DNA from: Cerioporus squamosus
Taxonomy: Eukaryota; Basidiomycota; Agaricomycetes; Polyporales; Polyporaceae
Direction: 5' to 3'
Assembly: GCA_022592435.1 (NCBI GenBank)
Contig: JABYQS010000002.1
Coordinates: 248,001 to 312,000 of the forward strand
Length of the DNA: 64,000 bases
Every line of letters starts with the position of its first letter. Within the stretch, counting starts at the first letter, position 1. Below, one piece after another: positions 22,625 through 35,751 of this stretch. A model generated the notes under the pieces. It had not been told where the DNA came from. It saw nothing but the letters and a program-made list of their open reading frames with translations, and made no database searches. Position numbers and translations under genes: made by a program.

Positions 22625-25600
22625 ACATCATACAATTCCCCTGTCCGGTCATCGTCTCGTCTCTATATGGCGCACAGGCTTCCTCACGACAGCCCTGGTC
22701 GACCCGGTACGCGCGCGCGCGGACACACAGATCGATGTGCGCGGTCTTTCTCTCGATACCCGCCGACTTGTCCCTGTCCTCTTCCGTCCAACCGGAGGCG
22801 CATCGGCACGCCTACCGCACCGTGGAACATTACCTTCCGCGGCGACCCACGACGTTTTCACTGTTATCCTTATGCATTCACCATCGACTCTCATCTATCA
22901 TCATCTCTCACCACGGTCTTGTTTATCCTCACGACTCGCGGCACCGAACGTGGTGCCCGTGCACTCGACTACGCGCATTCGCGCGAGGTCGCGGCGCGTT
23001 TCCCATCTTCCTCCACGCATCTGACCCCGGTTCCCACCGCCGTACCTATGTATGGACGATGGACATGTCGCACTCGGACACGATTCTGCCTAGCTCCCCC
23101 ATCCTCATCCTCACTCGCATCCTCGCTTTCCTCTCATCACATTGGTTTTCTTTCGCATCGCATCGTTGCTTTCCACATGATATCTTTCTTCGCACATGCC
23201 CCAGGTGGTGGCTTCCGTTCGCATTGAACTTCACACTTCGCTTCACGCATCGCATCGCATTGCACATTTGTATCACATAGGCTTTCCACGCACACATCGC
23301 GCGCGCGCACACACACACTCATAGGGGACGAAGGGCTGTATCTAGGTAGCAGATCTGTCACGATTGAAACGAATGGAATGGAAGTTTTGAAGACATTTTT
23401 CTCTTGTGTGCGTACGTTCGCGCGTCATCACAGTCATCACGACCTTTTTCTCCTGCATTCTAGTATCGCACCCGGCCGCCGCGGAGGGGTTGACAAGGCG
23501 GACGCCACCTTGACCCGCCTCCCCGCGCCTACGGGCGCTCCGACTCCGACAGTACTCCCGCACCGCTCCGGCATTCCGAAATCCGGGTATGGCGCATAGC
23601 CCCGGTGGGTACGCTCCTCTTCGAATGCGTTCATTTACGAAAGGCTAATCCGGTGCAGGCTGCAGCCTTGGGCAGGCTCCTGTGCAGCGTGGTGGTCGAG
23701 TCGAGTCATTTGAGAGAGCTTCGGAAGTTCGGGGGCGGGATATCCGGATATCCACGACTGCTGTCGAGTGCTGCTAACTGCTGCTGCTGTAGGAGCGTGA
23801 GGAGGAAGAGGCTGCGCACTCGTGCAGGTCTGCGCGTAGAGGCACCTCCGCAGCTGCATGCAAACTCAGAGCCCAGGACCGCCGACGACAACTGAACATC
23901 TCGGGTGATCTGGGCTTGGGAGCTGTGCTGCTGCCGCGGTAGTGTATTGTTGTGAGTTCCCCGCAGCGGCAGGACTGCTCAGCGTCGCTGTCTTGCTAAC
24001 TAGCAGCTAGGACACGGGACCCCTGCGCGGGCCAAGCTTACAAGACCCATCCGGAGGTGTTCGTGCCGGTGCCCTCCTGAGTTTCCAGGTGTGTTCCCTC
24101 CTATCGCGGCTGCCGTATCCCTGTTGCTGCGAGCATGTGTGCTGAAAATTCACAGGCTCAGCAATCAAGCTATAGCGTTCAACGACAGAGGCGCGGGGCC
24201 TGGAATGTGATATTTCTCCCTGGAGGTAGCGGTAAACACAGGCAGGTAAGTAAGCACGTACACTTCGCCCCGCGGAATCGTCTCAGTCTGCTGCGTCGTA
24301 TCCAGGAACAAGGCCCGCGGGCGAGCGGACACGATGATCGAGTCCCGATCGCACCTGCCACGTATGTACGTTCGTTCCTCCGGCCGGGTGCACTGGTGGG
24401 TGGTTTGCACGGCTGCCTTTCGCGCTGAGTCAGCCTGGACGACGGTCGACCCACGGAAACCCGCGACGGGCGGGATGTGGTTTGCACCCGCGCCGTGTTT
24501 ATGATTTCCAGGAGAAAAGCGGCTTCCGAATACTCGCGATCGTCCTCCGACTCCTCGTCGCCGTCGGTATGCGCGCGGACGCGGACCTATCCAAGGTTCG
24601 GAATATATGAGCCCACCCCATGCGTGCATTCAAAAAACGCACCTCGTATGACTCAGAACTTCTGAGTGTCCGCGTTATCGATGTACGCGCACCCACATGG
24701 GTTCGAGGAGGACGGCAGGGGATTACGAAGCGCAGCTGCAAGCACATGCCTCCCCGGAGGACGCGTTGGCTCTCGGTGAGAACGGGATGACCACGACGCG
24801 CGGCTCTGCCCCGACTTCCTCGGAGACTGAGAACACGCCACCGCCGCCGACCTGGGTGCAGTCGTGGCCTGCCGCTCCGGCATGGGGTCGGAGTGCAAAC
24901 CCCCGAGGCAGCGGAGTCTAAAAGGTGCGCGTGGGAAGACCGCGACGGGGACGGAGGTTCGCGACGCGTCGACGTCTCGCCTCGCCAGGTCGAAGTCACC
25001 GAAAGTCATACGCGCACCAATGGCCATGGGAGCACTGTGAAAAGGTGAGAATTTTACTGGGTTAGCGAGCTTGGGCAGGACGGGGGCGTGAAAACGTTGC
25101 TGCGATAGGGAAAGGAGCGGGCACGGATCTGTCGCATCGTCCAGGAGACCTCGCCTGCCGGGATGCTTGGAGGTGCTGCGCTGCGGCGGGTTCCCTCGGG
25201 GAGGAACACGTTGATACTCGACGCGTTAGGCTTTTGAGGTGGGCTTCTTGGTTGTTTTCCGCTGATGGTCGCATCAAGCTAATATCGGCTGCTGCATCTG
25301 CTGTGAAGAATGCACGCGCTCCGTTTTCGCAGTGTTTCCGCAGACTTTCGACTCGCGATTTGCTGACACCGACTGACTGCGGTCTCGCGAAGGACCCGCA
25401 CACCATCTACTTATCTTCTAGGGTTGAGAAAAATCCAAGAAGTCGGACAACTTGAAGCGGCGCCGTTATTGACGATAATCGTCGGGTGAGTTTCCTTCAC
25501 TCCGCACTCGCTGACCTGCATTATTACAATCGTGGAGTAGAGCAGAATTCAAGGAAAGCTGCTCTCGCCGAGCAATCAGAGGACGAGCTCCATTGCGGCA

Positions 25601-28600
25601 TGAAAGCAGGTACGAATCGCCGACTTTGTGCACAAGGTCATGCTGACGGTGTTCCTGACGCTGATGCGCGCGGTCTGGTGTCATAGCTACTGTGCAGATA
25701 GGCTGCTGGCCGGTAGGCTGGTAGACAGAAGCTTGTCCACCATCCGAGGGCATCGTGAGCGAGGACGCGTCGAAGAAGGCAAACGCGTGTCGTCATGAGC
25801 TGCGACGCGTGACGTCACTGCATATCAGCGGACGAGGCATACATAACTGAGTGGGAAGGTGTGTTCTATTCAGATGCTCCCAGACAGCTAAGCCCTGGCC
25901 ACTCCAGCGAGGGCTGCAGCGAGGCCTGTTGCGACTGTGGCTCAGCCTGCTCCGTCGCGGCGTCGCGTACGTGCTGGGCAGCGTGCGTATTAGTCTCTGA
26001 CGACCGTCTCCTCCTCGCGCCTTCCGCCCCCTCATCGTCGCGCCGCACCTCGTCCGCACCGTGTCCGTATTCACACATATGCCGCTGAGGTAAGATATAC
26101 GCTCATTGTCGCAGTGCTCGTCGGAGTTTCTGACGTCAGACCACATTGCCAAGGTTCATGAGCTCGGTGACACGTTCCCGGAGGGACTGTCTTTCCCCCC
26201 ATAAGCAGTACGTATATGCTCTCCCGTGACACTCCTTGGTTGATGAGTTATATGGACTGACGACATATCTCGCCCTCTGACCAGGTCTAGACTCTCTGTA
26301 TGTCAGTGACGCAGTCGAGAGTGGAGTGCGAGCGCACTCTACTGTTGGCCAATGGTCCCTGCAGCTGCTCATGTTCGTCCAATCAGCGACTATGTTCAGG
26401 CCTGTTCAGGTACGAACAATCTGTATTTACCTTGCGACTGTAACCCTAACTGACAACTCCGGCCATTCATGTTGTCTTGCGCGGATTAGCTAGGTATACT
26501 CATGCATGCTCTCGCCGAATGCTCCGAGCGAGGTTATGCAGCACCGGTCTCGGCCGGATGTGGATGTATAGGGTACACTCACATCCAGCGAGGCATTTCA
26601 TGGCCAATCTCAAGCTCTAACTCGAACCGGCGCACTCGCCTGTGCTGCCCAGGCTCCAGTACAGCACGCCACCAGTGCGCACCTCAGTTATCCCACTGCC
26701 GTCACGGAAGCTATTCGCTGCTTAGCGACGCAGTCAGCAGCTGAGTATCGACTCTGGCTGGAGCTTGCTGATACTCCCCCTCTTCCTCCAGGCTTCACCG
26801 GTTGGCCGCGTCCGAGTCCTCGCTGCTTGCCGTAGGTGAACATCTCTCCAGTCCGCCAATGGCACAGACAGCCCAGGCGTACATATCCGGCTTCCTCTGT
26901 TCTCACGCTCTAGGCCCTCCAATCGGGCATCCTTTCAGCACAAACGAGTCTGGCACTTGCGGCTTCGGAGGTCTGGGTCGCACCGTCTTCTCAGCGACCT
27001 TTCTCTACTTTCGGGGAGTGGGGCCGACATCGCGCTAAGATGCGCCTTGAGGCAGGACGTGCTGATGCGTCCAACATCGCCATTCCAGAGACGGCCACGG
27101 TTCGTCGAGCGCAGACGAACAAATCAGAACAGCAGAACCTGTGCGATCCCACGCAAACCCGCACACGTACGCAGCTAGGTTCATTTCGGCGAGGCCGACG
27201 TTAACGCTTTCGCCGTACCCCGGAAAACGGACAGTCGTACCCGGTCCTGGCCCGGATGCAAATCCTGGCCACCGAACAGCGAGCATGCCAACGAGTGCGC
27301 AGTGCCTGACCTGCGCGGACCCACGGCGCGCGGCGCGGGTCAGCTGGGTGACGACTTCAGGCTGCGACATGTTGCGAGTCGCGACTCCGGCATGTGGATG
27401 AGTACATACTGTATTCCAAGCCAATGTTCATTTCCGCAATGCACTCGCGCGCCGCATCGTGTGCACATAGACGTGTCCCGCAACACGACGGCCTCTCTTT
27501 GGACCCCTTCCGGCCTACCCGGTCAGGCTGAGGATGCCTGGTGCGGGCAAACGCCGGCATGATGAGCTTTGCGTGTGGAGATACTGAGTGTTGGTAACTG
27601 GTGGTGGGCGCAAGGCGGGTGCGTCCGATTCATCCACGCGTCCTTTGGCCTTGATGCCTGTCGTTCTCCGCGGATATCTGGGCAGCACACATGGGCCAGG
27701 GGTGTCTTGTATGAATGCCGGGAGAGCGTCTGATAGGATGGAAACGAGTTCGTGCGGAAAGCCTTATTGCGCACAGGAGAACGGCGGTCGAGATTCAGAA
27801 GATGGAGGGCGGGGGTTCGATCGCAGGAAAGAGGACGTAGCAATTCCATTGCTGTAACATTGTCGCATCAAGGAAAGACGCCGCCTTTCACCCTGTCATG
27901 TAATCGGTCCTTGCGAGCAACAGTGGCAGCGAAGAGGCAGAAGCTACTGCTCTGGGTCCGGCGTGAGCCAGGATGCATGAGATGCATCCACGTATTGCCA
28001 GGCACCATAAATATTTTCGACATCCCGAAGATTATGCATCCGCCGTTGAGGCACGGTAGGAATGCAGGCCGATCTGGTTCGCGCGGGAGGAGGCATGATG
28101 ACTATACAGGTTATGCAATCAGCAGCCTAAGGGCAGGGAGGCAACATGCGTGCTCAGAGATGCGGCAGAGGCGTGAGTACTGTTGTGTGTGCGGCCCGTC
28201 GGACGATCGCTGGCTCGGAAGGTATAACAACCTGAGATTAGGCAACAATCGTCCAGGGGTCCAGGGGAGCGAGCAAGGGATCCGGGACGCACGGCGAAGC
28301 TAGATGCTAACCTGCTACAGGCACAACAGTGTCCTCGGTAAGGAACCCGAGGCCTTATATCTGTCGAGGGGTTAGGCACAAACATACTCAAGGAGAAAAA
28401 GAGCGTACCTCATAGCGAGAAGTGTTCGCAGCTCCCGCGCATTCGCGAACACCTTAAAGGGCCGCGGACATTAGCCAGGCCACAGAGTGGTCTGCATCAG
28501 GCAGAATAGGATTTCGCCATGAGCATCGGTACAATTTTTCTGACAATTGACATCGTACCTCTTCGTAGTTCGGCCCAAACTCGCATCCTGCGACGCATAC

Positions 28601-29570
28601 CGTACACTTCCCATGTATTGTCTATTACCAGCCGCATTGCCCGTCTAAGCTGCGAATAACGATGCTTGTAAGTAGCGACGTGTACGCCGCCAGGTGCGAC
28701 GGGATCGCCTCAAGGACGAATAAGGACCTTTGGTTGCTGAACACGACTACCCGTGGCTTTCGGCGTGTTCGCGAAGGGATTTGCAAGAGACAACAAGCAC
28801 GAAGCGTTGCTGGCATGGACGTATGTAAGAGGGGCTGCCTGATGCTTCGGATACTGTGGTGTCTTAGATTTCAGCATTGGCAGGTTTCAAGTTTAAGCTT
28901 CAGCCCCGGCTCCCTTCAAATCTAGGCACCCTGGCATTGCGACAACGACGAGATCGAGATCGATATACCCGTGTGCTCAGCTCCAGTGCTTTGACTGTCA
29001 CTCGGTGTCAATGCTCCTGACATCAACAGCGGTCGAGGTTCCCGCACCGGCATCCCTCGCGGGCACAATGCCCCGGGCTGCGTCATGCAAGACACCGCCA
29101 TAGAGTAAGAGAAGAATCTCGAAGGAGGCTGCTCGCACCTGGGGCGATAACCGCACCACCGCGAGGGAATGCCATCGCAGCCAAGAAAGCCTGGACGTCC
29201 GAGGTCGGAGAGAAGAGGCCTGCCCCACTGCCTGCCGTGACACGGCTAACGCACGGCGAAGGTGTAAGCGCGGGCCGTCACGCCTCACGTGAGCGCGTCA
29301 TCGGCGTGACATGCTGTGATGGCGTGCGCACTTTGCGGTTATCGATGGCCGCTGTGTACTCGCTAGTGAACGGCTGAGACGTCGAGCAGAACACTCTGAA
29401 CAGCGAGAATGTTCGGAGACAGATGTGGCCATGCAAGGGGATCCCGGAAGCAGCGAGAACATGGGCAGGCGGGCAGACGTATGACCCAGTCGAGCCCATT
29501 CGTCCGATCACCTGTGCACGCGCTCGGTGATCCGCCTCCGACCAGCCTCGCCCCGAGTTTCCGCGCAGGC
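22625..29570. other. Gene-poor stretch, 7 kb
   Basis: No gene I can support. The first 700 bases are the 3' flank of the 21590 gene and include short direct repeats (cgcatcgcat near 23240-23260) and a cgcgcg/cacaca run near 23298-23318. Around 25920-26180 there is an exon-like fragment: a Leu-rich frame (RLWLSLLRRGVAYVLGS), then PLIVAPHLVRTVSVFTHMPL, a small GT-AG intron, and SDHIAKVHELGDTFPEGLSF before a stop. It is not recognised and its parts are not joined convincingly. The remaining frames look like chance. Confidence 0.45.
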
Positions 29571-29577
29571 TATAAGA
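29571..29577 (+). promoter_or_regulatory. TATA box of the Kre9/Knh1-like gene
   Basis: TATAAGA lies 112 bases before the ATG at 29683, followed by a pyrimidine-rich leader, a usual arrangement for strongly expressed fungal genes. Confidence 0.6.
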
Positions 29578-29682
29578 GAGCCCTCCCCGCTGACGGAGGC
29601 TCCTCAGCAAGCAAGCTCATCTGTTCACGACCCACCTCGTTTTACGACCTCCCTCTTACGACCCCTCACGACGACCTTCGCC

Positions 29683-30253
29683 ATGAGTTCGCAGTCCACG
29701 CTCTCCAAGTGCCTCTTCCTCCTTATCGCCGCCTTCGCCGTCTTTTTCCAGATCGCTGCCGGACTCCCCGTCGCGGCGCTGGAGAAGAAGGACGTCTACG
29801 TGCCTCCCGTTCTCTACCCGCACAGCGGCACGGTTTGGTACAAGGGCCAGAGGCACAACGTAACCTGGTAAGTCTTCGTCTGCCAGTGTCTGCTTCATCT
29901 CGACTCACCCGCGTTGTAAAGGGACAACTCCGATCCCCCGAAGCAGATCTCCAACCGTGCCTCGATTAAGCTTCGGAAGGGCGACCTCATCACCCCTCGT
30001 ATGTATATACACTGTTCAGTGCTGAACGTGCTGTGGCTGATATGTGCAATCCAGTGATCCTCGCTCAGGACTTCGACCTCAGGGCCGGGCACGTCGAGGT
30101 TACTGTCCCATGGGTCGATGAAGGCTCTGACTACACCATCGTCCGTGAGTACTATCACACTATCCTGTTCATGTGAGTCGAGCTCACCATGTTTGCCTGT
30201 TAGTCTTCGGCGACTCTGGCAACTGGAGCCAGGACTTCACGATCAAGCAGTAA
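29683..30253 (+). CDS. Small secreted Kre9/Knh1-like domain protein
   Basis: Four exons (29683-29867, 29922-29998, 30055-30144, 30204-30253) join to 133 aa. Residues 1-27 form a signal peptide (Lys then a 17-residue hydrophobic core, cut near AAG-LPVAAL). The mature part is one domain of the Kre9/Knh1 N-terminal type: PPVLYPHSGTVWYKGQRHNV, TWDNSDPP, a middle with KLRKGDLITPLILAQDFDL, VTVPWVDEGSDYTIV and LFGDSGNWSQDFTI. In fungi this beta-sandwich is found on cell-wall and GPI-anchored proteins. Here the protein ends right after the domain, with no Ser/Thr stalk and no GPI signal, so it is probably freely secreted. It has one NVT and one NWS N-glycosylation sequon. Confidence 0.88.
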
Positions 30254-30745
30254 ACTCTGCGCGACTCCTCCCTCCAATCAAGCGCGATCGTTACGCCGAT
30301 GCCCTCCGAAGGCGTTGGCGACCATCGTCACCACTCATGACTCAGTTCTCGGACTCACATAAGGAACTTTGGACTATCACGAACTTTCGGACTTGACTTA
30401 CTAACAGTCGTAGTGCTTAATGTGTACTTAGCTTCCACGGACTTGTAGTATCACCTCATCCACCGCCGCGTAATGCGTCACAACCTTATTTGCGATAAAC
30501 CATCCTTTGTGTGTTCGTGAACAGAGTGCAGTAAGCTCGACGACGAGATCCTCAAGATCGCGCTCCGAGTGTGAGCGAGGGTAGTCACTTGGCGTGGCGC
30601 GGGACCCGCCGGTTCGGCGGCGGGAGAAGATTTCAGGCGTCTATGCCGCTTCTACGATGACTTCATGCAGAACAGTTGGAGCGGCGTCGGCCGTCACTCT
30701 GCGGTAGTACCCTGTCCACGGTCGTCCCATCGGAATCGGGGCGGT

Positions 30746-30752
30746 TATATAG
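30746..30752 (+). promoter_or_regulatory. TATA box of the amino-acid transporter gene
   Basis: TATATAG lies 79 bases before the ATG at 30831. Confidence 0.5.
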
Positions 30753-30830
30753 TGCTGGCCCCATGGAGTCACTCGCAGTCAGTGTAAGCCACGCCAGCAC
30801 TTGGTTTCTCTCTCACCACCATCGTGAACG

Positions 30831-32932
30831 ATGTCCACGACAGTACAAGACCCGACAACGCGAAGAACAAGCCTCACGCACTCGGCGGATGACGATCTCG
30901 TAAAGGAGAAGGGCAAATATGTGGTCCAGGACCAGGACTTCGATGTGTACGGGGAGGACGATGAGAGCGCAGACAGTACGTCCATCTGTTCGCCATCCAT
31001 GCGTTGTGCTAACATCTGCCCCTGTAGTCAAGTACCGGACGATGGTCTGGTGGAAAGCCGCTGCGCTCATGCTCGCAGAGACAGTATCGCTAGGGGTACG
31101 TTGTGATATTCCTTGGACGACGTGTGCGCATCGGTAACATTCCTTACAGATCCTCTCAATACCTTCCGTCTTTGCTAGCATTGGAATGGTAGCGGGCTGT
31201 ATACTCGTCATTGTGGGTCTGCCACCGAACTGACCCCGGGACTGTTTCTGACGAGCCTGAACATTGGCAGGCCCTTGGCGGTGTCGCTACTGCAACAGGA
31301 TACGTCATCGGAAACTTCAAGCTGCGCTACCCTCATGTGCACAATATGGCCGACGCAGGAGAGATACTGGCAGGACCGATTGGGCGCGAAGTCCTCGGCG
31401 CGGCTCAAGTAATCTTCATTATCTTCCTGTGCGGCAGTCACGTCCTCACGGGTCTCATCGCCTTCGATACCAGTGAGTCGCTCGAGTTCAGTGGTGCGAC
31501 TGTCAAAGGACTGACGTGTTCTCCGCAGTTACCGCCGGAGCGTCTTGCTCGGTCGTCTGGGCCGCCGTGACGGCTATCATCTGTATGATACTCACTATAC
31601 CCAGGACACTCGACGGCATCTCGTACTTGAGCGTTGCGTCATTCATCTCTATCATCAGTAAGTCGCCGACGCCTCTATGGATGCGTGTAACTGAGTCTTC
31701 GCTCGTGCGCAGGTGCCATCCTTATCACTATGATTGGTGTAGGTGTCGCAGGTCACCAAGGCACTGTCTCCGTTACAGCGAACCTCAGCTTTGCTAGCGC
31801 ATTCCTTGCCGTCACGGATATCGTAAGTAGACGCAACATGACAAGCGAAACGTCTTCTTGAGTCCTGACTCTCTATCTTTCGTAGATATTCGCATACGCC
31901 GGACACGTTGCCTTCTTCACATTCATCGCCGAGATGAAGGAGCCCAGCGACTTCCCCAAGGCGCTCTACGCCTTGCAGATCGCAGACACCACGTTGTACC
32001 TAATCGTAGGTATCGTTGTGTACGCATACACCGGCGCAAACACGGTCTCTCCCGCCCTCGGAAACACCGGCACTGTCCTCCGCAAGGTTGCGTACGGCAT
32101 CGCGTTCCCAACCATCATCATCGCGGGCGTGATCAACGGACACGTCTGCGCGAAGCTCATCTTCGTCAGAATGTATGTCTACACATGCAGTCTGTTGTCC
32201 CGCGTGTATTGACTGCGGCCTTTTGGCAGATTCCGGAGGAAGGGCGTCCGGTCCCGGCATATGGCCTCTCACACATGGACGGGATGGCTGACCTGGATCG
32301 GCATCTGCGCCGCCATCTGGACCTTGGCCTTCATCATCGCTGAAGTGTGAGTGCAGCCCGTTGTTCCCCGCCTGCCATTTAGCTGAAGCGATACTCGCTG
32401 CAGGATTCCATTCTTCAACGAGCTACTCGGGGTAATCAGTTCGATATTCGCGAGGTACGCAGCTAGCTTTGAACACTTCTCGGGCGTCGTTGACTGACTG
32501 CGATGCTCGATCAGTTGGTTCACGTACGGAATCTCGGTGAGGACTCATATAGCACTTCACCCACTCATCGCATGCACCATGTCTGACCGCTGCTTCAGGG
32601 TATCTTCTGGTTCCACCTTACTCCGCCCGAGCGTAGATGGTCTACATGGGGACAAAGGTTGCAGACGATGTTCTGGGCGAGCATCATAGCAGTACGTGCC
32701 CACTTCTCGAGGGCTTTGTTGCATCAACTTAGACTGATGCTCTTGGCGTTCTCTTCAGGCTGGAGGATTCATCATGGTCGCGGGGTTGTATTCCAGTATA
32801 CAGAGCATCATTGACGGTGAGTGCTACTGGTTCCAGGCTGTTGTCGCGTACTGACACGTCTTGTGTGTTTCTCCAGGTTACCACAATGGAGGATTCCCGG
32901 CACCATTCAGCTGTGCCAACCAAGCCATATAA
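30831..32932 (+). CDS. AAAP-family amino-acid transporter
   Basis: Membrane amino-acid permease of the AAAP (Aa_trans) family, close in layout to fungal neutral amino-acid transporters. Thirteen exons join in frame to 466 aa: 30831-30975, 31028-31095, 31150-31212, 31271-31472, 31529-31657, 31713-31822, 31886-32172, 32230-32346, 32404-32454, 32515-32536, 32599-32691, 32759-32816, 32877-32932. A hydrophilic N-tail of about 50 residues precedes the typical first helix (MVWWKAAALMLAETVSLGIL, then SIPSVFASIG); about eleven hydrophobic segments follow, including FAYAGHVAFFTFIAEMKEP and the Asn-rich loop NTGTVL. Exon 10 is 22 bases. The substrate and membrane (plasma or vacuole) cannot be told. A dead copy follows at 33830-34990. 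Confidence 0.93.
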
Positions 32933-33165
32933 TGCAAAGTTACGATCATCGATTGCAAGTGGCTCGCTTGAGAAATCTTGAGGCGACCACTTTTGTGTAT
33001 AATGAAAAGACACGTTGTCGAATGCTTGGCTATGTATCGCTAGGGTTTTCGGCCAGATACGTACTGTACTTCTGCTCAATATTGCATAGTTGCTGTCGAA
33101 GTATTGATGTCCATGCCCATGAGTATTCAAACAGTCTACATGAATATATCTTATATAGTGGTATG

Positions 33166-33237
33166 TCCGATATGGTGTAGTGGCTAACATTATCGCCTCT
33201 CACGCGATAGCCCGGGGTTCGATTCCCCGTGTCGGAA
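33166..33237 (+). tRNA. tRNA-Glu (anticodon CTC)
   Basis: Acceptor stem TCCGATA pairs with TGTCGGA; the D arm starts TGGTGTAGTGG; anticodon stem ATCGC/GCGAT encloses loop CTCTCAC with anticodon CTC; T arm CCGGGGTTCGATTCCCCG. Anticodon CTC reads GAG (Glu). 72 bases, no intron. Internal A and B boxes for RNA polymerase III are those of a working tRNA gene. It sits between the intact transporter and its decayed copy. Confidence 0.96.
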
Positions 33238-33829
33238 GTATACTGGGGATACGTGTCTTTTGTTATTTTGGAATGCCTCAGTGCTTGGGTCTGCCAAGGC
33301 ATTAATATTATCCAAGTGAGCCTGCTCATATAATTCCATTGCAACGCAGTACGGTGGATGTTTTGGTCGGTACGCCTCCGAAGAGGGGTTTGCTAGGTAC
33401 CTGATCACCGTTTCTAGATGCGGGCGACAGGTGACGTGCGCCAGCGGACTGAGTCCGTCTGCAACCACAAGCATGGTTTTCGTCGTCCGCATTGTAATCT
33501 GACCTGCAGCAGGAAGAAAGCTGCATTCATCCACGACGCTCGTTCTGGATCTTCCAGGGCTTGTCTCTGTCTGGGCCGACTTGAAAGGGCGGGACCGTTT
33601 GTAGGTCGATCTTTCCCGGTACGGCTCTCTTGCACACGTCCACTTCTGAAACTGAGATGGCTGACAGCCTGACGCTCTCCAGTTCGCCGCATTCTCTCCA
33701 ATCGCGGGTTCTATCCGTTCCGCCCGTCTCTGCGGCCACGGGTACCGGTGCTCAATCAAGATCATGAGTAGCCCTCAATCGTGTTACCCGTGCGATCACC
33801 GTGAGGGGTCATACCACCGGGCCCTCCAA

Positions 33830-34990
33830 GCTATGGTACCATACCCGCACGTCCACAAGATGGCCGATGCAGGGGAAGTTCTTGTCGATTACTTGGACGC
33901 AGATTCAGAATCCTACACGCCGCGCCGATCATCTCGAGAAGTCGTGTCACGACGAGCCAGCTTATGGTGGACACGGGTGAGTTCCACTCACTGGCAGGCT
34001 ACTTATACTTGTCGACGTCACGGTAGGGAAGCCACCCGCTGACGTGGTTCATCTCATTCACGGCGAGAGCGTCCTGCCCGGTCGTCTGGGCTATGGTCGC
34101 CGCTGTTGTTTGCCTTGCTCTGACGCTGCGAGGACGCTGGACGGGCTGTCGTACCCGGATGTCGCGTTCTTCGCGTCTAATTGTCATGGGTGAATGCACC
34201 CGCGCTGTGCATGCCGGCAAGTTCGTTCAACGTGAGTATCCGTCCACTGTCCAGCGCCATCCTCATAACCATGGCTGGCCCGGGGGTTAGGCGCTGCCGG
34301 TGCGTTTCCATCCGTGACGGACAATGTGAGTGGTTTGTCTCGGCATACGCGGATTGGCACCTCGCTGACATTGTGGATGCCCGAGGTCAGATACTTATTC
34401 GCCTATGCGGCTGGACAATGTCGACGGAGAGGCCGCACACTTTCCTATGCGCTCCAGTCCGCAGACCGAAGCTGTACCAAGCACGGTACCTCAAGGTCGA
34501 GGTCGTGAGTGCTTGGGTACCATTGGTAGTGGGCTCTTCATGTCGAACGGATTCTCCTGGAAGTTTGATCCTGGCTAGCTCCCGGAAGAAGGGCCACACC
34601 TGGAAGCATCACACGCGGATGGGATGGCCGACCGGAATGGCACTTGCGTCGCTATGTGGGTGGCCCTCGTCAATATGGGAGTATCAGTGCCTTCGTATAC
34701 CCTGTGAGTAGGCTTATCACTATAAGGATCCTGCTGCAAGTGTGCTGATGATTCGCTTGTAACGTCCAGGACCCCGTTCCACGAACGATGAGCTCCCAGA
34801 CTTGCACGCATATGGACGGCGGCGTGCTGATCATAGCTTAGCTGGTCTACGTTTGCCATTGCCGTGAGTGCTTCCGTCTCCCTCCGTTGCGATGTCTCAA
34901 GATCTCACCCCCGCACGGTGACTGTACTAGTACCTCACGCCGCTTACGCTGGTTTGCAAGACATCGGCGTCCGAGTCGATCGTAAGTGGC
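33830..34990 (+). pseudogene. Decayed tandem copy of the AAAP transporter
   Basis: Pieces match the intact transporter at 30831-32932 in the same order: PYPHVHKMADAGEVL near 33840 (intact RYPHVHNMADAGEIL), VVWAMVAAVVCLALTL near 34086, SAILITMAGPGV near 34260 with the same upstream splice site, LFAYAAGQ near 34397, a region near 34580-34680 matching the FRRKGVRS...MASHTWTGW loop, then a worn match to PFFNELLGVI near 34775 and to the last helix near 34940. The frame changes many times with stops, so no transporter can be made. The N-terminal exons are missing or unreadable. This is a tandem duplicate after loss of function; the tRNA-Glu gene and about 600 bases now separate it from the intact copy. 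Confidence 0.85.
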
Positions 34991-35751
34991 TCGTGCAATT
35001 TCTGTCTGACTTTCATGACTAAGTTATCAGGACTGATCATATGGTGTTTAGTCCGACGTTATCGAGAAGAAAGCTTTCCTGCTTCCTTCACTGCACCTCT
35101 TACAATGTATCCGCGCCGCTCGGACAGGCGGTGTATAATTACAGAGCAGGGTCCGCTTGGCGCGGCCGCGGAGGGCCGTGGCGACTGTCGGGTCGTTTGC
35201 TGCGCACAGGTGCCCACCCGGTCCTCCGATGTTTGGAGGACTCGGAGGACGAGTGGAGGGCTTGGGAGTCCGAAATGCTGCACTGCAATCAAGTACAGCG
35301 CATCAAATGGAATGAATAGGAATGAACGCAGCGGCAATCAGGGCGCCGGAACGAGGAATTTGAGCGTCGATCCCGCAGAGATCCACGCACAAATGCATAC
35401 TTGTGAAGCTCGTTGTACGCCAAGTCGCAGATGTCTGGACCTGCGCAGTCGCCCGTGTCCGCGATGCACTTCAACTGGGGCGGTGAGGGTGTGCTCGACG
35501 GGTGGAAAACATACAGTATTATTGTCTTACCCGGGCGAAGTGCACTGAATATCATGTGCTCGCCGGGCTCGAAGGACGAGATGAGGAGGAGAGTTTGCCC
35601 GAGGACCCATTCTGGCAGCAGCGACGATCGAGGCCGGGACGCCGCTGACGCGCGGGCGATGTGATTGCAGTGCGGCCTGCGACCTGCCGCGACACGCACC
35701 CGCCAGGGCACGCCTCTTCGCAGCAATGCACCCTCCATATATGCCACCAGC

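Noticed and set aside
33190..33765. Minus-strand open frame of 191 codons after the tRNA-Glu, ending HGESNPGLSRERR, with an ankyrin-like stretch (GLSPLAHVTC...HLETVIRYL)
   Set aside because: Its last residues are the antisense of the tRNA gene, a frequent artefact. The ankyrin likeness is a single short run without repeats or splice support.
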